From NCBI GenBank assembly GCA_023445445.1, contig JAEXLD010000113.1:1-21821 (forward strand): a stretch of DNA of 21,821 nucleotides. Direction: 5' to 3'. The notes under the pieces were generated by a model. That model had not been told where the DNA came from. It searched no databases and was given only the letters and a program-made list of their open reading frames with translations. A program made the translations under genes and the position numbers. Origin of the DNA: Bacillota bacterium. GTDB taxonomy: Bacteria; Bacillota; Clostridia; Clostridiales; Clostridiaceae. Every line of letters starts with the position of its first letter. Within the stretch, counting starts at the first letter, position 1. Positions 7,097-16,702 of the stretch are shown one piece after another.

Positions 7097-10000
7097 TTAT
7101 ATAATAACTACTATTTGCAGTTCTCCCTTATCTTTTGGAATAAAATTATTTTCTAGCTTTTCTCCTTTTATAAATATTCCCTTTTCCTTACCTCTTTTAA
7201 TTAATATTCTATAATCCTCTAGTTTATTTTTAATACTAATTTCATATTCCTGCCATTCATCTGGCACACAAGGCTTAATTAAATAACCCTTTCCCTCTAT
7301 CTTTTTAAGTCCTAATATATCTTCTATTCCTACCTTATACATCCATCCAGAAGCACCAGTATACCAGCTCCATCCTCCTCTTCCTCCGTGAGGCTCTTTA
7401 ATATATACATCTGCAGACATTACATAAGGTTCCACCTTATATCTTCTTGCTTCTAATTCTGTATTAGAATGATTTATAGGATTTATCATATTATAATACT
7501 TCCATGCCTTAGTACCTAAACCCAGCTTAGTTAATGCAAGGATTACCCAAACAGCAGCATGAGTATATTGTCCTCCATTTTCTCTAACACCTGCTACATA
7601 TCCCTTAATATAACCTGGTTCTAAGGAAGATTTATCAAAAGGTGGTGCTAATAACTTAATTAACCCATTATCATTATCAACAAGATATCTATCTACAGCT
7701 TCTAAAGCTTCCATGGCTCTTTCTTCCTTTGAAGCCTTTGAAATTACTGCCCAGCTTTGAGCTATAGAATCTATTTTACATTCATCATTTTCTCTTGAAC
7801 CTAAAGGCTTACCATTATCAAAATAGGCTCTTCTATACCAGCCTCCATCCCAAGCTTCCTTTTCTAGATTTTCTTTAATAAATTCCTTAAAGCCCTCATA
7901 TTCTTGGGATTTCTCAATATCCTCCTTATGCTTACAAAGTCCTTCAAATCCATCTAATATTTTATATAAGAACCAGCCAACCCAAACACTTTCTCCCTTT
8001 CCCTTATTTCCAACTGTACTCATACCATCATTCCAGTCGCCACTACCCATTAAAGGTATATTATGACTTCCAAATTTTAAGGCTCTATCTATTGCTTTTA
8101 AACAATGTTCATAAATGCTTCCTTCTCTATTGGATACATTAACTATAGTATATCTTTCATCTTCTCCATTTCTTAAAGGTTCATCCTCTAAATATGGTGC
8201 CTTTTCCTCTAAAATACTATAGTCACCAGTGGATTTAATATATTCAATAGTTACATATGGCAACCATAGTAAATCATCAGAAAATCTAGTTCTTATACCA
8301 GAATTAATAACAGGATGCCACCAATGTTGAACATCACCCTCTAAGTACTGTCTTGAGGCACTTCTTAATATTTGCTCCCTTGTTATAGATGGATTTAAAA
8401 TTCCTATAGCCATAGAATCTTGAAGTTGATCTCTAAATCCATAAGCTCCTCCACTTTGATAAAAAGCAGTTCTAGATAAATATCGACAACTTAAGGTTTG
8501 ATACATTAACCATCCATTTAAAAGGTAATCCATTGAATGGTCTGGTGTCTTAACTTGTATATTTCCTAGGAAATTTGACCAATATTCTTTTACTTCCTCT
8601 AAAGCAGTATAAACATTATCTATATCACTATATTTATTTATTTTTTCTTCTATTATGGATTCCTCTTCTTCCTGACCTAGTAATATAATTACTTCCTTTT
8701 CTTCTCCTGGCTCTAAATGAATATTTAATTGAGAAACTAAACATGGGTCATATATACTTCCATATCTATTATTTAAATTAATTTCACTTAAAGCTTTTGG
8801 ATTAGCTAAGTCTTCGCCTATTCCAATAAAGCTTTTTCTATCACCAGTGAAAAATTGATTATCTTCTCCTTGTATAGATAAATAGGCTTTTAACTTACCA
8901 AAATATTTAGAGTATGGATTATTACCATAAATATAATTTTTCTTTTTTGTAGTACTTATATATTTAGCACTTCCATAGTTATATACTCCAAGAACTAATT
9001 GAGCATAGTAAAATAAAGATAAATTTCTATCACTACTTGATAAATTTTCAAGTTTTACCTTACATATTTTTAATTTTTCATTATTTGGTGTAAATACTTG
9101 AAGTTCTCCCTTAATGTTATAAGCTGTATGCTTAAAGGTAGAATAGCCAAAGCTATGCTTTATAATATATTCTCCACCATCTCTAACAGGCATAGGGGTA
9201 ATAGTAAAATAAACACCACTAGAGTTATCTCTAATATATAAAGCTTCTCCAGTTTTATCACTTACCCAGTCATTACTCCAAGGAGTTATTTTATTTTCTC
9301 TGCTATTGCCACACCAAGTATAACTAGAGCCTACTTCTGAAATATGAAAACCAAAGTCCTTATTAGAAATTATATTTATCCATGGTGCTGGAGTGTTGGC
9401 ATAATCCTTAAGTTTAATAACATAGCTTTTATCCTTCTTATCAAAACCTCCATATCCATTAAAGAAATCTAAGTCTAATTCTTCTTCTAATTTTTCATTA
9501 AAAGTTACTAAAGAATCTTTGAAATCAAAGGATTTTTCGTAATTCTCTCTTTTGCTGTTTTCTTTAAATTCCTTAATATCTAAAGCTTCTTTACATAGCT
9601 CTTTTTTAATTAAATCTTCAGTTCTTATCTTATCTTCTTTATTTCCAAAGCTCTTAATATAATCTCCTTCATTAATATTAACCTTTATCCTATTTATTGG
9701 TGCTAATTCTTCACTATTTTTATACTTATCATAATCATAATTAATGGCTTCCATTAATTGCTTTGATAAATTTCCCTTTTCTGAATCAATATATATTCTA
9801 GAAATTCCTATTAAAAAGTCTCTTACATCTTCTCCCATAGTGGATTTATTATGAATAAATACTCCACCAGGTTTATTTATATATTCTCTTTCTAAGGAAT
9901 TATTAATTGTTGATATAATATTTTTTTGAAGTGGCTCTTCATAAGATACCTCTTCTTCATTGTAAATTACTAAGTCACATTTAATGCCCTTATTTCTAAA

Positions 10001-13000
10001 ATAATAATGCATATTAATTGTCTGCCTTAATAAATCAATATCCTCTTCACCATAAATAACTAATAATATTATAGGCAGGTCTCCAGATATTCCATAGGCC
10101 CATAAATTTTCTTGATTCATACTTATATTTCTTATATAATCTTCTCTATTTTTTCTTCCACTATGTAAATAAAGTAAGTAGGCTGCTAAGTTTTGATAAA
10201 TATTAGCTTGAGCTGACCTAATACCTATATGCTTAAGCTCTAAAGCATTAGAATAATTATAGGCATCTAAGGATTTTTCAATAACAGGTATATCCTTATA
10301 CTTATAAATTAAATTTAATATTTCTTCTTTAGATTCTCCTACCCCTGTTAGATAATATATACTTCCTTCTTCCCCTGGTTTTAATGTTATTCTTCCTCTA
10401 ATACTCATAATTGGATCTAATACAGTTCCCACAGTGTTTTGTAGAGGTGCATCATTATCCATAACCTTTGGAGATTTTAAGTCTCTATTTCTTCCAATAA
10501 AGTTTAACCTTGAAGTTTCATAAGTTATATCACCTTCAAGTTCCTTATTGCTAACTACATTATGAAAAATATAGTGAGTAATTGCCCCTTCAGCTCTTGG
10601 CCTTCTATTGCCAATTAAGGCTTTGGCTTCTTCATTATATTCTGTACTTATAAAAAGGTTTGAGAAACTTGGATGAACTGCATCTCCTTCAAAGCTTTGA
10701 AGGGTTACTTCTAAATAGCTAGTTATTTCTAAAGTTCTTTGCTTTTCAGAATTATTTTTTAAGGTTATTTTTCTAAATTCTAAATTGTCTTCACTAGATA
10801 ACATAACTTCATATTTAGTACTTATATTTCCATCAGTGCTTTGAAATCTTGCCTTATCTAAGGTAAATTCAACTAAATAATCATCCTTTTCCTCTTTGCA
10901 AGGCTCATAGGTAGCACTCCAATAATCATTAGAATTTAAATTCTTTATATAAAAGAACATTCCACTAGAATCAGAGGTACTATCTCCCTTCCATCTGTAA
11001 ACTGTCATATCATTCTTTTTAGAATATCCACTGCCACTATCTGAAATCATAGTAGAATAAACTCCATTTGAAAGTAATAAAACCTCTGGATTTTCTCTTT
11101 TACTTCCCTTAAAGACTCTTGGTATAAACTCTTCTCTCTCCACTAGCCTTCTATTAACATTAATTACATCTACGTCTCTATCAAATACTATATATTCTGG
11201 TACCTTTTCCTTTAATAATATTTCTGCTGCTTTAATTTCTGGTATATTATGAAATCTTTCTTTTAATATATTATTATTGATTACATTATCTAAAGCTAAA
11301 AGAGACATTCCTAAATGATGTACCATATAACATCTTACTTCCTTAGGATCATCCTTTCCCTGACTATAGTCTATTGATTCAATAAACCCATATTTCCCAT
11401 ATGCATTTAAATTATATAAATGCTTTAAATTATCTAATGAAGATTTTGTGTCTAAGGGTAAAGTCATAATAGATGAATATGGAGAAATTATTAATTCATC
11501 ATCAAGACCTCTCTTTAAACCAACTCCAGGTACTCCAAAGGCCTTATATTGATAGACATCATTAATATCAAATACATAATAAGCTGATTCTGATATGCCC
11601 CAAGGTACATCCTTCTTATCTCCATAGGACATTTGCGCCTTTAAAACTGAAGAATAAGTTAATGACCAAATAGTATTATCAAAGGACTTCATAAGTTGAT
11701 AGGGCATAAAATACTCGAACATAGTTCCACTCCAGGATGCAAGAGTTTTAAAGCCAAAAGCCTTACTTATATTCCTATTTAAGTTATACCAATGCTCCTT
11801 TGGAATTTCTCCCCTTGCTATTGTTAGGAAGGAGGTTATTCTTGATTCTGAAGCCATTAAATCATAATAGGAGTTCCCTAAGGATTTTTCTTCTAGGTTA
11901 TATCCAATAGAAAATAATCCTCTATCCTTGTTATATAGAAAATCAAATTTCATATCCTCCATAATACTTTCAATTTCCGAAGCTAAAAGTACTAATCTTT
12001 CATCAAATTCCTTTAATTTAATTATTCTCTTATCTAATACTTCTTTAAATTCCTCTCCTGAAGCTTCCTTAATATCTTCTAATATGTCTATTATTTGAAG
12101 AAGAGTCGGAACCTTATAGTTCTTTAAATAATCTATAACTATTTTTTCTATACCTTCAAAAATAAAATCATAAAAATCTATTTTAGCTTCTACCTGCTTT
12201 TCTAACTTTTTAAGCCAATACTTTTCTTTATTTTCATCTAAATTCTTATTACAGTCTTCTAATTTTATTTTAACTTTACTTAGTTCATCCACTAAAATAT
12301 TTTTATATTCTTTTAAATCTATATCATCTGGAAGTCCATGATAAAATTCTTCTTTATCATCTTTTAGTATTAATTCATAGGTATCCTTTAAAGATAAAAT
12401 TTCTTTTTCTCTAATTATTGGTTTATTTCTAAAATTCTTAATTTCTTCCTTAATTATCCACAGGTAACCTAAAAGATTTCCACTATCAACTGTGGATACA
12501 TATCTTGGCCATAGGGATAACTTTGTTTTTGTATCATACCAATTTAAATAATGACCCTTATATTTTTCTAAACCTCTCATTCCATCTATGGTAAGTTCAA
12601 GTCTATAAATCACTTCACCAATAGATAAATAACCTAAATCATAAGCCACTATATTACTTATTAATCCCATTCCAATATTAGTAGGAGAAGTTCTATACGC
12701 TACTCCCTTATAAGGTTTTTCTTGATAATTGTCTGGTGCTAAATAGTTATTTTCTTCATTAACAAAGTCTTCATAATAAGCAAATATCCTTCTTGATAAT
12801 TCTCTTAAAAAATCTTCATCTTCTATTTCTAATCTATCTTTAACTATTATTTCTTCCTTAGATATTTTGCATGCTATAAAAGGTGATAAAGCCCACAATA
12901 TAACAATAGGCATTGTTACTATTACTATTTCATAGGAATTAAAAAAGCTTAAAACTAATATTAACGCAGCCATTACTACACTTATCGACATTTTCTTGTA

Positions 13001-15682
13001 ATACCAAGAATAAGTATTTTCAACTGATGATTCTACCTTCTCTGCTGTTTTCCATTGAAGAAGATTTTTCTTAGATATAGTTATTCTATATAAACTTCTA
13101 AATATTGCATCTATCATTAAATAAGCTTGATAAGGTATAAAGCTTATTATTAATATAATTTGTCTTAAATTCTTAAAGCTACCCATTAACTTTCTTTTTG
13201 GAGTTACTACAAAATCTGTAACTGTAAATACCAATGGTATTATAATAGCTAAAAACAATAGCACTGCTATTTGAACTGCATTATTTAAAAATGTTAATGT
13301 TGCAAGTAAACCAATTAATAGGCTAGGAGCAAGTAAACTTCTTCTTAAATTATCAAATATCTTCCACTTAGATATTGGTGATAATTTATTAGAAAATAGG
13401 TAACTAGAAATTTGCCAGTCTCCTCTAACCCATCTATGTAACCTTAATGCGCTAGCCATATAACTTGATGGATATCCATCTACTAACTCAATATCAGTAA
13501 CTAAGCCGCATCTTGTTAATAAGCCTTCTATTAAATCATGAGATAATACTCTATTTTCTTTTATTTCATCCTTTAAAATGTTATAGAAACTATTAATTTC
13601 TATTATGCCTTTCCCTGTAAATATTCCCTCATTAAATAAATCCTGATAGGTATCTGATGAAGCTGTAGAGTAAGCATCTACCCCTGAATCTCCTGCAAAT
13701 ATCTTTGAAAAATAAGTCTTATGCTTATCTTCTAAATTAACACTTATCTTTGGTTGCATTATGCTATAGCCTCTTACTACTTTTTTATCTTTAATGTAAG
13801 GCTTATTTAAGATATGGCTCATAGCAGAAATTAATTTTCTTGCACTTCCTATAGGTAAAAAGGTATCACTATCTAAGGTAATTATGTACTTTGAATCTAT
13901 TAAATTACTAATATCGCTACTTATTATATTGTAACTAGTATTTTTATTTCCTTTAATTAAGGCCATAAACTCCATAAGCTTTCCTCTTTTTCTTTCATGG
14001 CCCATATATATATCTTCTAATTTATTAAATTGTCTTTTTCTATTTAAGAAGAAAAATCTATTGCAATCCTTTGAGTATTTATTATTTAATTCATTAGCTA
14101 GTCTTATTCCTTCTTCATTAATTGCTTTATCTATTGCTTCTATTTCATTTTCACTATCTGATAAGTCTCCAAGTAAGGCAAAAAAAATATTATTATCTCT
14201 ATTTCCTAAATAATATACCTCTAACTTTTTCATTAAGTTTATTACAGCCCTACTATCACTTAAAATAGCTGGTATAACTACTATGGTCTTATCCTTATTA
14301 GGTACTCCATTAGAATAATCCATTTTAGGAATAAAACTAACTTTAGTTATTTTAGCTATAACCCAATTAAATAAAGCAATAACTACTTCACTTGATGGAA
14401 TTAACATTAATATAAAAGCAAAAATATATTGAGGAAGACTAAATCTTAAAGGGATAAAATAATTTAATAGTAGAATTAATAAATCTACTGCTATAGTTCC
14501 AAGTAATATAAATAATATATAAGTAGCCTCTGATAATTTTATATTTATATTTTTATTTTTATTTATATCAAATCTTTTTAAAAGTTCTTCTAATCCCTTA
14601 TCTACTATGTAATATCCAATATGGTCTTTATAAATATCCTTATCCTCTAAATGTAAGCTACTAAGTTCTAATGCTGTTTTTATAATATCAACTTCACTTA
14701 TAGCTGTTTTTCTAGATATTTCTTCAACCTTATGTCTGTAATAATCCTTAGTTTCAAAATCCATTTCATTATAAATTCCAGAGGGATCTTCCATTAATAA
14801 TTTTTCTGCCTGTGAAGTTTCATTAAAAAATCTCTTCCAATTAATTGAATCCATTATTCTTAAGGAATTTATATTACTTCCTATGGAGGTTGCTATAGCT
14901 CCCTCTTTTATATGCTCTTTTATTATTTCCTTATCAAAACTACTATTTTTGTTTCCCTTTAATCTTCTTAAAGCAAAATTATATATTCTTTCATCTTCTA
15001 TTGAATTATCTCTTAAAATAGTAAAAAACTTATCTATAAATTCTGGTGAAAAGAATCCGTCATGTAAAATTTTTGAATCACCAAAATAATTATTTTCAAA
15101 TTCGCCTTCATAACTTTCATCATTATCAATTAAAGGATATTTCTCTTCTAGTTTTTTTAGTATTCCCTCTAAATTATTTTTTTCATAATTGTCTATCACT
15201 AAATTAGCTAAGCTTTTAGCTCCAAGCCTTTGTTTTTGAAGGACTACCATATCATTAACTATCAAAGCCAAATTAATAATTAAGGCTATTCTTAGCATTA
15301 ATGGAAATGCCCAAAGCTCTCCAATTGTATAATCTTCTTCTTGATTATTAATAAATCTTACGGATTCCTCTTCATTTACAACATTATTATTTACTTCAAT
15401 ATAATCTTTAGCTAAATTATAAATTCTTGGATAACTAAAATCATCAATTTCTATATTGGGTAAATTATCAAAATAGCTATGGGGTAAATTATGCTTTATA
15501 GTCTTATATTCCTTTTCAATTAAATAAATATTATCCAGTAGCCATTCCGCTGAAGGAATAGCCTCCTCCCCCTGTTTCACTATCTTATTTAAATATCTAT
15601 GATTATGAAGAATACCCTTAAAGGCATCATTTAATTCCATTAATACAGTTTTTCTTATCTTTCTTACTGCTTCCCTCTTCAC
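7097..15682 (-). CDS. Cyclic beta-1,2-glucan synthase-like giant enzyme (GT84 + GH94), 2861 aa
   Basis: A membrane enzyme that should build beta-1,2-glucan from UDP-glucose and trim it by phosphorolysis, like NdvB/ChvB/Cgs of rhizobia and Brucella (about 2,800-2,870 residues). Domains in order: N-terminal region with a hydrophobic segment near 126-148; membrane helices near 385-450; GT84 transferase with DSD (604-606), SHDLIEG (Asp716) and RLHRWVRGDWQ (747-757), the D, DxD, D, RxxRW set; further helices about 784-860 and 895-938; a glycoamylase-like domain with ASESR (Glu1279); two beta-rich GH94 N-terminal-type domains; and a C-terminal (alpha/alpha)6 phosphorylase domain with HWWHP, SDDLLWLPY and GDWND (2548-2552), which holds the expected general acid. 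The start is GTG, preceded by GGAAAGGGG. No exporter (NdvA type) is nearby. Product ring size, or linear product, cannot be told from sequence. Confidence 0.9.
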   Translation of the reverse strand: MKREAVRKIRKTVLMELNDAFKGILHNHRYLNKIVKQGEEAIPSAEWLLDNIYLIEKEYKTIKHNLPHSYFDNLPNIEIDDFSYPRIYNLAKDYIEVNNNVVNEEESVRFINNQEEDYTIGELWAFPLMLRIALIINLALIVNDMVVLQKQRLGAKSLANLVIDNYEKNNLEGILKKLEEKYPLIDNDESYEGEFENNYFGDSKILHDGFFSPEFIDKFFTILRDNSIEDERIYNFALRRLKGNKNSSFDKEIIKEHIKEGAIATSIGSNINSLRIMDSINWKRFFNETSQAEKLLMEDPSGIYNEMDFETKDYYRHKVEEISRKTAISEVDIIKTALELSSLHLEDKDIYKDHIGYYIVDKGLEELLKRFDINKNKNINIKLSEATYILFILLGTIAVDLLILLLNYFIPLRFSLPQYIFAFILMLIPSSEVVIALFNWVIAKITKVSFIPKMDYSNGVPNKDKTIVVIPAILSDSRAVINLMKKLEVYYLGNRDNNIFFALLGDLSDSENEIEAIDKAINEEGIRLANELNNKYSKDCNRFFFLNRKRQFNKLEDIYMGHERKRGKLMEFMALIKGNKNTSYNIISSDISNLIDSKYIITLDSDTFLPIGSARKLISAMSHILNKPYIKDKKVVRGYSIMQPKISVNLEDKHKTYFSKIFAGDSGVDAYSTASSDTYQDLFNEGIFTGKGIIEINSFYNILKDEIKENRVLSHDLIEGLLTRCGLVTDIELVDGYPSSYMASALRLHRWVRGDWQISSYLFSNKLSPISKWKIFDNLRRSLLAPSLLIGLLATLTFLNNAVQIAVLLFLAIIIPLVFTVTDFVVTPKRKLMGSFKNLRQIILIISFIPYQAYLMIDAIFRSLYRITISKKNLLQWKTAEKVESSVENTYSWYYKKMSISVVMAALILVLSFFNSYEIVIVTMPIVILWALSPFIACKISKEEIIVKDRLEIEDEDFLRELSRRIFAYYEDFVNEENNYLAPDNYQEKPYKGVAYRTSPTNIGMGLISNIVAYDLGYLSIGEVIYRLELTIDGMRGLEKYKGHYLNWYDTKTKLSLWPRYVSTVDSGNLLGYLWIIKEEIKNFRNKPIIREKEILSLKDTYELILKDDKEEFYHGLPDDIDLKEYKNILVDELSKVKIKLEDCNKNLDENKEKYWLKKLEKQVEAKIDFYDFIFEGIEKIVIDYLKNYKVPTLLQIIDILEDIKEASGEEFKEVLDKRIIKLKEFDERLVLLASEIESIMEDMKFDFLYNKDRGLFSIGYNLEEKSLGNSYYDLMASESRITSFLTIARGEIPKEHWYNLNRNISKAFGFKTLASWSGTMFEYFMPYQLMKSFDNTIWSLTYSSVLKAQMSYGDKKDVPWGISESAYYVFDINDVYQYKAFGVPGVGLKRGLDDELIISPYSSIMTLPLDTKSSLDNLKHLYNLNAYGKYGFIESIDYSQGKDDPKEVRCYMVHHLGMSLLALDNVINNNILKERFHNIPEIKAAEILLKEKVPEYIVFDRDVDVINVNRRLVEREEFIPRVFKGSKRENPEVLLLSNGVYSTMISDSGSGYSKKNDMTVYRWKGDSTSDSSGMFFYIKNLNSNDYWSATYEPCKEEKDDYLVEFTLDKARFQSTDGNISTKYEVMLSSEDNLEFRKITLKNNSEKQRTLEITSYLEVTLQSFEGDAVHPSFSNLFISTEYNEEAKALIGNRRPRAEGAITHYIFHNVVSNKELEGDITYETSRLNFIGRNRDLKSPKVMDNDAPLQNTVGTVLDPIMSIRGRITLKPGEEGSIYYLTGVGESKEEILNLIYKYKDIPVIEKSLDAYNYSNALELKHIGIRSAQANIYQNLAAYLLYLHSGRKNREDYIRNISMNQENLWAYGISGDLPIILLVIYGEEDIDLLRQTINMHYYFRNKGIKCDLVIYNEEEVSYEEPLQKNIISTINNSLEREYINKPGGVFIHNKSTMGEDVRDFLIGISRIYIDSEKGNLSKQLMEAINYDYDKYKNSEELAPINRIKVNINEGDYIKSFGNKEDKIRTEDLIKKELCKEALDIKEFKENSKRENYEKSFDFKDSLVTFNEKLEEELDLDFFNGYGGFDKKDKSYVIKLKDYANTPAPWINIISNKDFGFHISEVGSSYTWCGNSRENKITPWSNDWVSDKTGEALYIRDNSSGVYFTITPMPVRDGGEYIIKHSFGYSTFKHTAYNIKGELQVFTPNNEKLKICKVKLENLSSSDRNLSLFYYAQLVLGVYNYGSAKYISTTKKKNYIYGNNPYSKYFGKLKAYLSIQGEDNQFFTGDRKSFIGIGEDLANPKALSEINLNNRYGSIYDPCLVSQLNIHLEPGEEKEVIILLGQEEEESIIEEKINKYSDIDNVYTALEEVKEYWSNFLGNIQVKTPDHSMDYLLNGWLMYQTLSCRYLSRTAFYQSGGAYGFRDQLQDSMAIGILNPSITREQILRSASRQYLEGDVQHWWHPVINSGIRTRFSDDLLWLPYVTIEYIKSTGDYSILEEKAPYLEDEPLRNGEDERYTIVNVSNREGSIYEHCLKAIDRALKFGSHNIPLMGSGDWNDGMSTVGNKGKGESVWVGWFLYKILDGFEGLCKHKEDIEKSQEYEGFKEFIKENLEKEAWDGGWYRRAYFDNGKPLGSRENDECKIDSIAQSWAVISKASKEERAMEALEAVDRYLVDNDNGLIKLLAPPFDKSSLEPGYIKGYVAGVRENGGQYTHAAVWVILALTKLGLGTKAWKYYNMINPINHSNTELEARRYKVEPYVMSADVYIKEPHGGRGGWSWYTGASGWMYKVGIEDILGLKKIEGKGYLIKPCVPDEWQEYEISIKNKLEDYRILIKRGKEKGIFIKGEKLENNFIPKDKGELQIVVII

Positions 15683-15708
15683 AAATAAGTCCCCTTTCCT
15701 CTAGCTCT

Positions 15709-15737
15709 ATTACATTAGATAAAAGTATTATTAGCAA
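15709..15737 (-). promoter_or_regulatory. Candidate proximal promoter of the glucan synthase gene
   Basis: TTGCTA (15732-15737) and TGTAAT (15709-15714) on the minus strand are 17 bases apart, just upstream of the ribosome binding site and GTG start. The match is moderate. A second option is the TATAAT at 15855-15860, which would give a leader of about 170 bases. Confidence 0.4.
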
Positions 15738-15854
15738 AAAAGTAAAATATTAATCATAAGGAACTTAATAGACTTAAACTCACTCTCATTTAATAATTAG
15801 GCTTTATTTTATTTAAATGTTGATAATTATTAAACTTTTTCAACAAGGATAATA

Positions 15855-15894
15855 ATTATACACTCTGGAATTATATTCCAAATAAATGTATAAT
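15855..15894. promoter_or_regulatory. Palindrome flanked by back-to-back TATAAT boxes
   Basis: TGGAAT-TAT-ATTCCA at 15866-15880 is a 15-bp inverted repeat. On the right, TATAAT at 15889-15894 has TGGAAT (15866-15871) 17 bases upstream as a poor -35 and would drive the small plus-strand membrane genes. On the left, TATAAT of the minus strand (15855-15860) faces the glucan synthase. The palindrome has the same layout as the TGAAAT-N3-ATTTCA sites near murQ, with one change per arm. Confidence 0.45.
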
Positions 15895-15994
15895 AGAAAT
15901 ATATATTCTCAGTCAATTGTATTAAAGAACTAAAAAATTTAATTAACATATCATTTAAAATACATCAACATTCATATATTTTCACATAAAAAGA

Positions 15995-16293
15995 ATGGAG
16001 AAAAAGGTGGAAAACCCCTTTTATACACGGTAATTGCTGTTTGTTTTGGGAGAGGGTTAATTGGGAAATTCTTCTTTAAAGAAACATTCTTATATGCATT
16101 CTTTTATCCACTAATTATAGTTGGAATAGTTTCTATAAAATATGTAATTTTAAAAGTCATAAGTTTTAGAAATGTAAAATTAGCAAAGATTCTAGATAAA
16201 ATTATATTTATTTTATGTTCTATTCTTTTAATATTAATATTATTGCTTGTAATTATTTTACTCTTTAATAGATTGTTACATTTTTGGTTTTAA
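15995..16293 (+). pseudogene. Probably frameshifted gene for a small membrane protein
   Basis: A reading frame open from 15943 to the TAA at 16291-16293 encodes a hydrophobic protein with about three membrane segments (for example FYPLIIVGIVSIKYVI and SILLILILLLVIILLF), but it has no ATG, GTG or TTG near its beginning. An ATG at 15995 in another frame starts MEKKVENPFYT and stops at 16031. The two would join if one base were added in the AAAACCCCTTTT homopolymer series at 16011-16022. I read this as a one-base deletion in a gene of about 95 codons, or a sequencing error. The ribosome binding site is weak. It stands before the intact 73-aa membrane-protein gene on the same strand. Family not recognised. 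Confidence 0.5.
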
Positions 16294-16350
16294 ATTCTAT
16301 ATTATTGAATAAGTAGAAAGATGAAATGATAAATATATAAGGGGATTATC

Positions 16351-16572
16351 ATGAAATTCACAAAAACTTTCTTTATTATATTCATAGTGACATATATAAT
16401 AATTGGTTATTTATCTATAATGGTAGTAGGTATTAAATGGGACGAATCCGCCTCAATCCTAACTAAGTTTGTTGTAATAAGCAAAATTGCGCTTATTGAT
16501 GGTTATTTAATAAAGGGATTTATATCTCTAGTATGTGCTGCTATGGCTAATTTTCTATCAAGTAAAAAATAA
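16351..16572 (+). CDS. Small hypothetical membrane protein
   Basis: A 73-residue protein with a short basic N-terminus (MKFTK) and two predicted membrane helices, about residues 7-27 (FFIIFIVTYIIIGYLSIMVVG) and 53-68 (LIKGFISLVCAAMANF). They are joined by a mostly polar loop with KWDESAS. The ATG follows AAGGGG with suitable spacing, and the composition is that of a genuine membrane protein rather than of random A+T-rich DNA. It lies 57 bases behind the apparently broken membrane-protein gene; the pair may have been one unit. I do not recognise the family and give no function. Candidate promoter elements upstream are too weak to list. Confidence 0.6.
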   Translation: MKFTKTFFIIFIVTYIIIGYLSIMVVGIKWDESASILTKFVVISKIALIDGYLIKGFISLVCAAMANFLSSKK

Positions 16573-16612
16573 AGTTTTTAATGAGTGCTATTATATAATA
16601 AAAATTGAAAAC

Positions 16613-16639
16613 AAAAAAATAAGACTGTATAACAGCCTT
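16613..16639 (-). terminator. Intrinsic terminator of murR
   Basis: On the minus strand AAGGCUGU-uau-ACAGUCUU (plus 16621-16639) forms an 8-bp stem with one G-U pair. It is followed by a run of seven U (A run at 16613-16619). It lies about 65 bases behind the murR stop codon, beyond the repeat element. Confidence 0.8.
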
Positions 16640-16649
16640 AAAAAATTTC

Positions 16650-16702
16650 AAAACTCCCCAAGGAGTTTTCACCTTAATTCTACATTCTACATTTTACATT
16701 CT
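16650..16702 (-). repeat. Seven-nucleotide-unit repeat with hairpin, copy after murR
   Basis: Behind the murR stop codon lie TCTACAT, TCTACAT, TTTACAT and TCTTCAT in tandem (about 16679-16706, running into the last codons), preceded by the hairpin AAAACTCC-cca-AGGAGTTTT. This is a second copy of the element at 3161-3250 with one extra TCTACAT unit, in the same orientation relative to its gene. Confidence 0.7.

Noticed and set aside
14883..15089. 68-codon plus-strand open frame inside the glucan synthase gene
   Set aside because: It is antisense to an intact, domain-supported coding region and has the skewed Leu/Phe/Ser composition of a complement frame.
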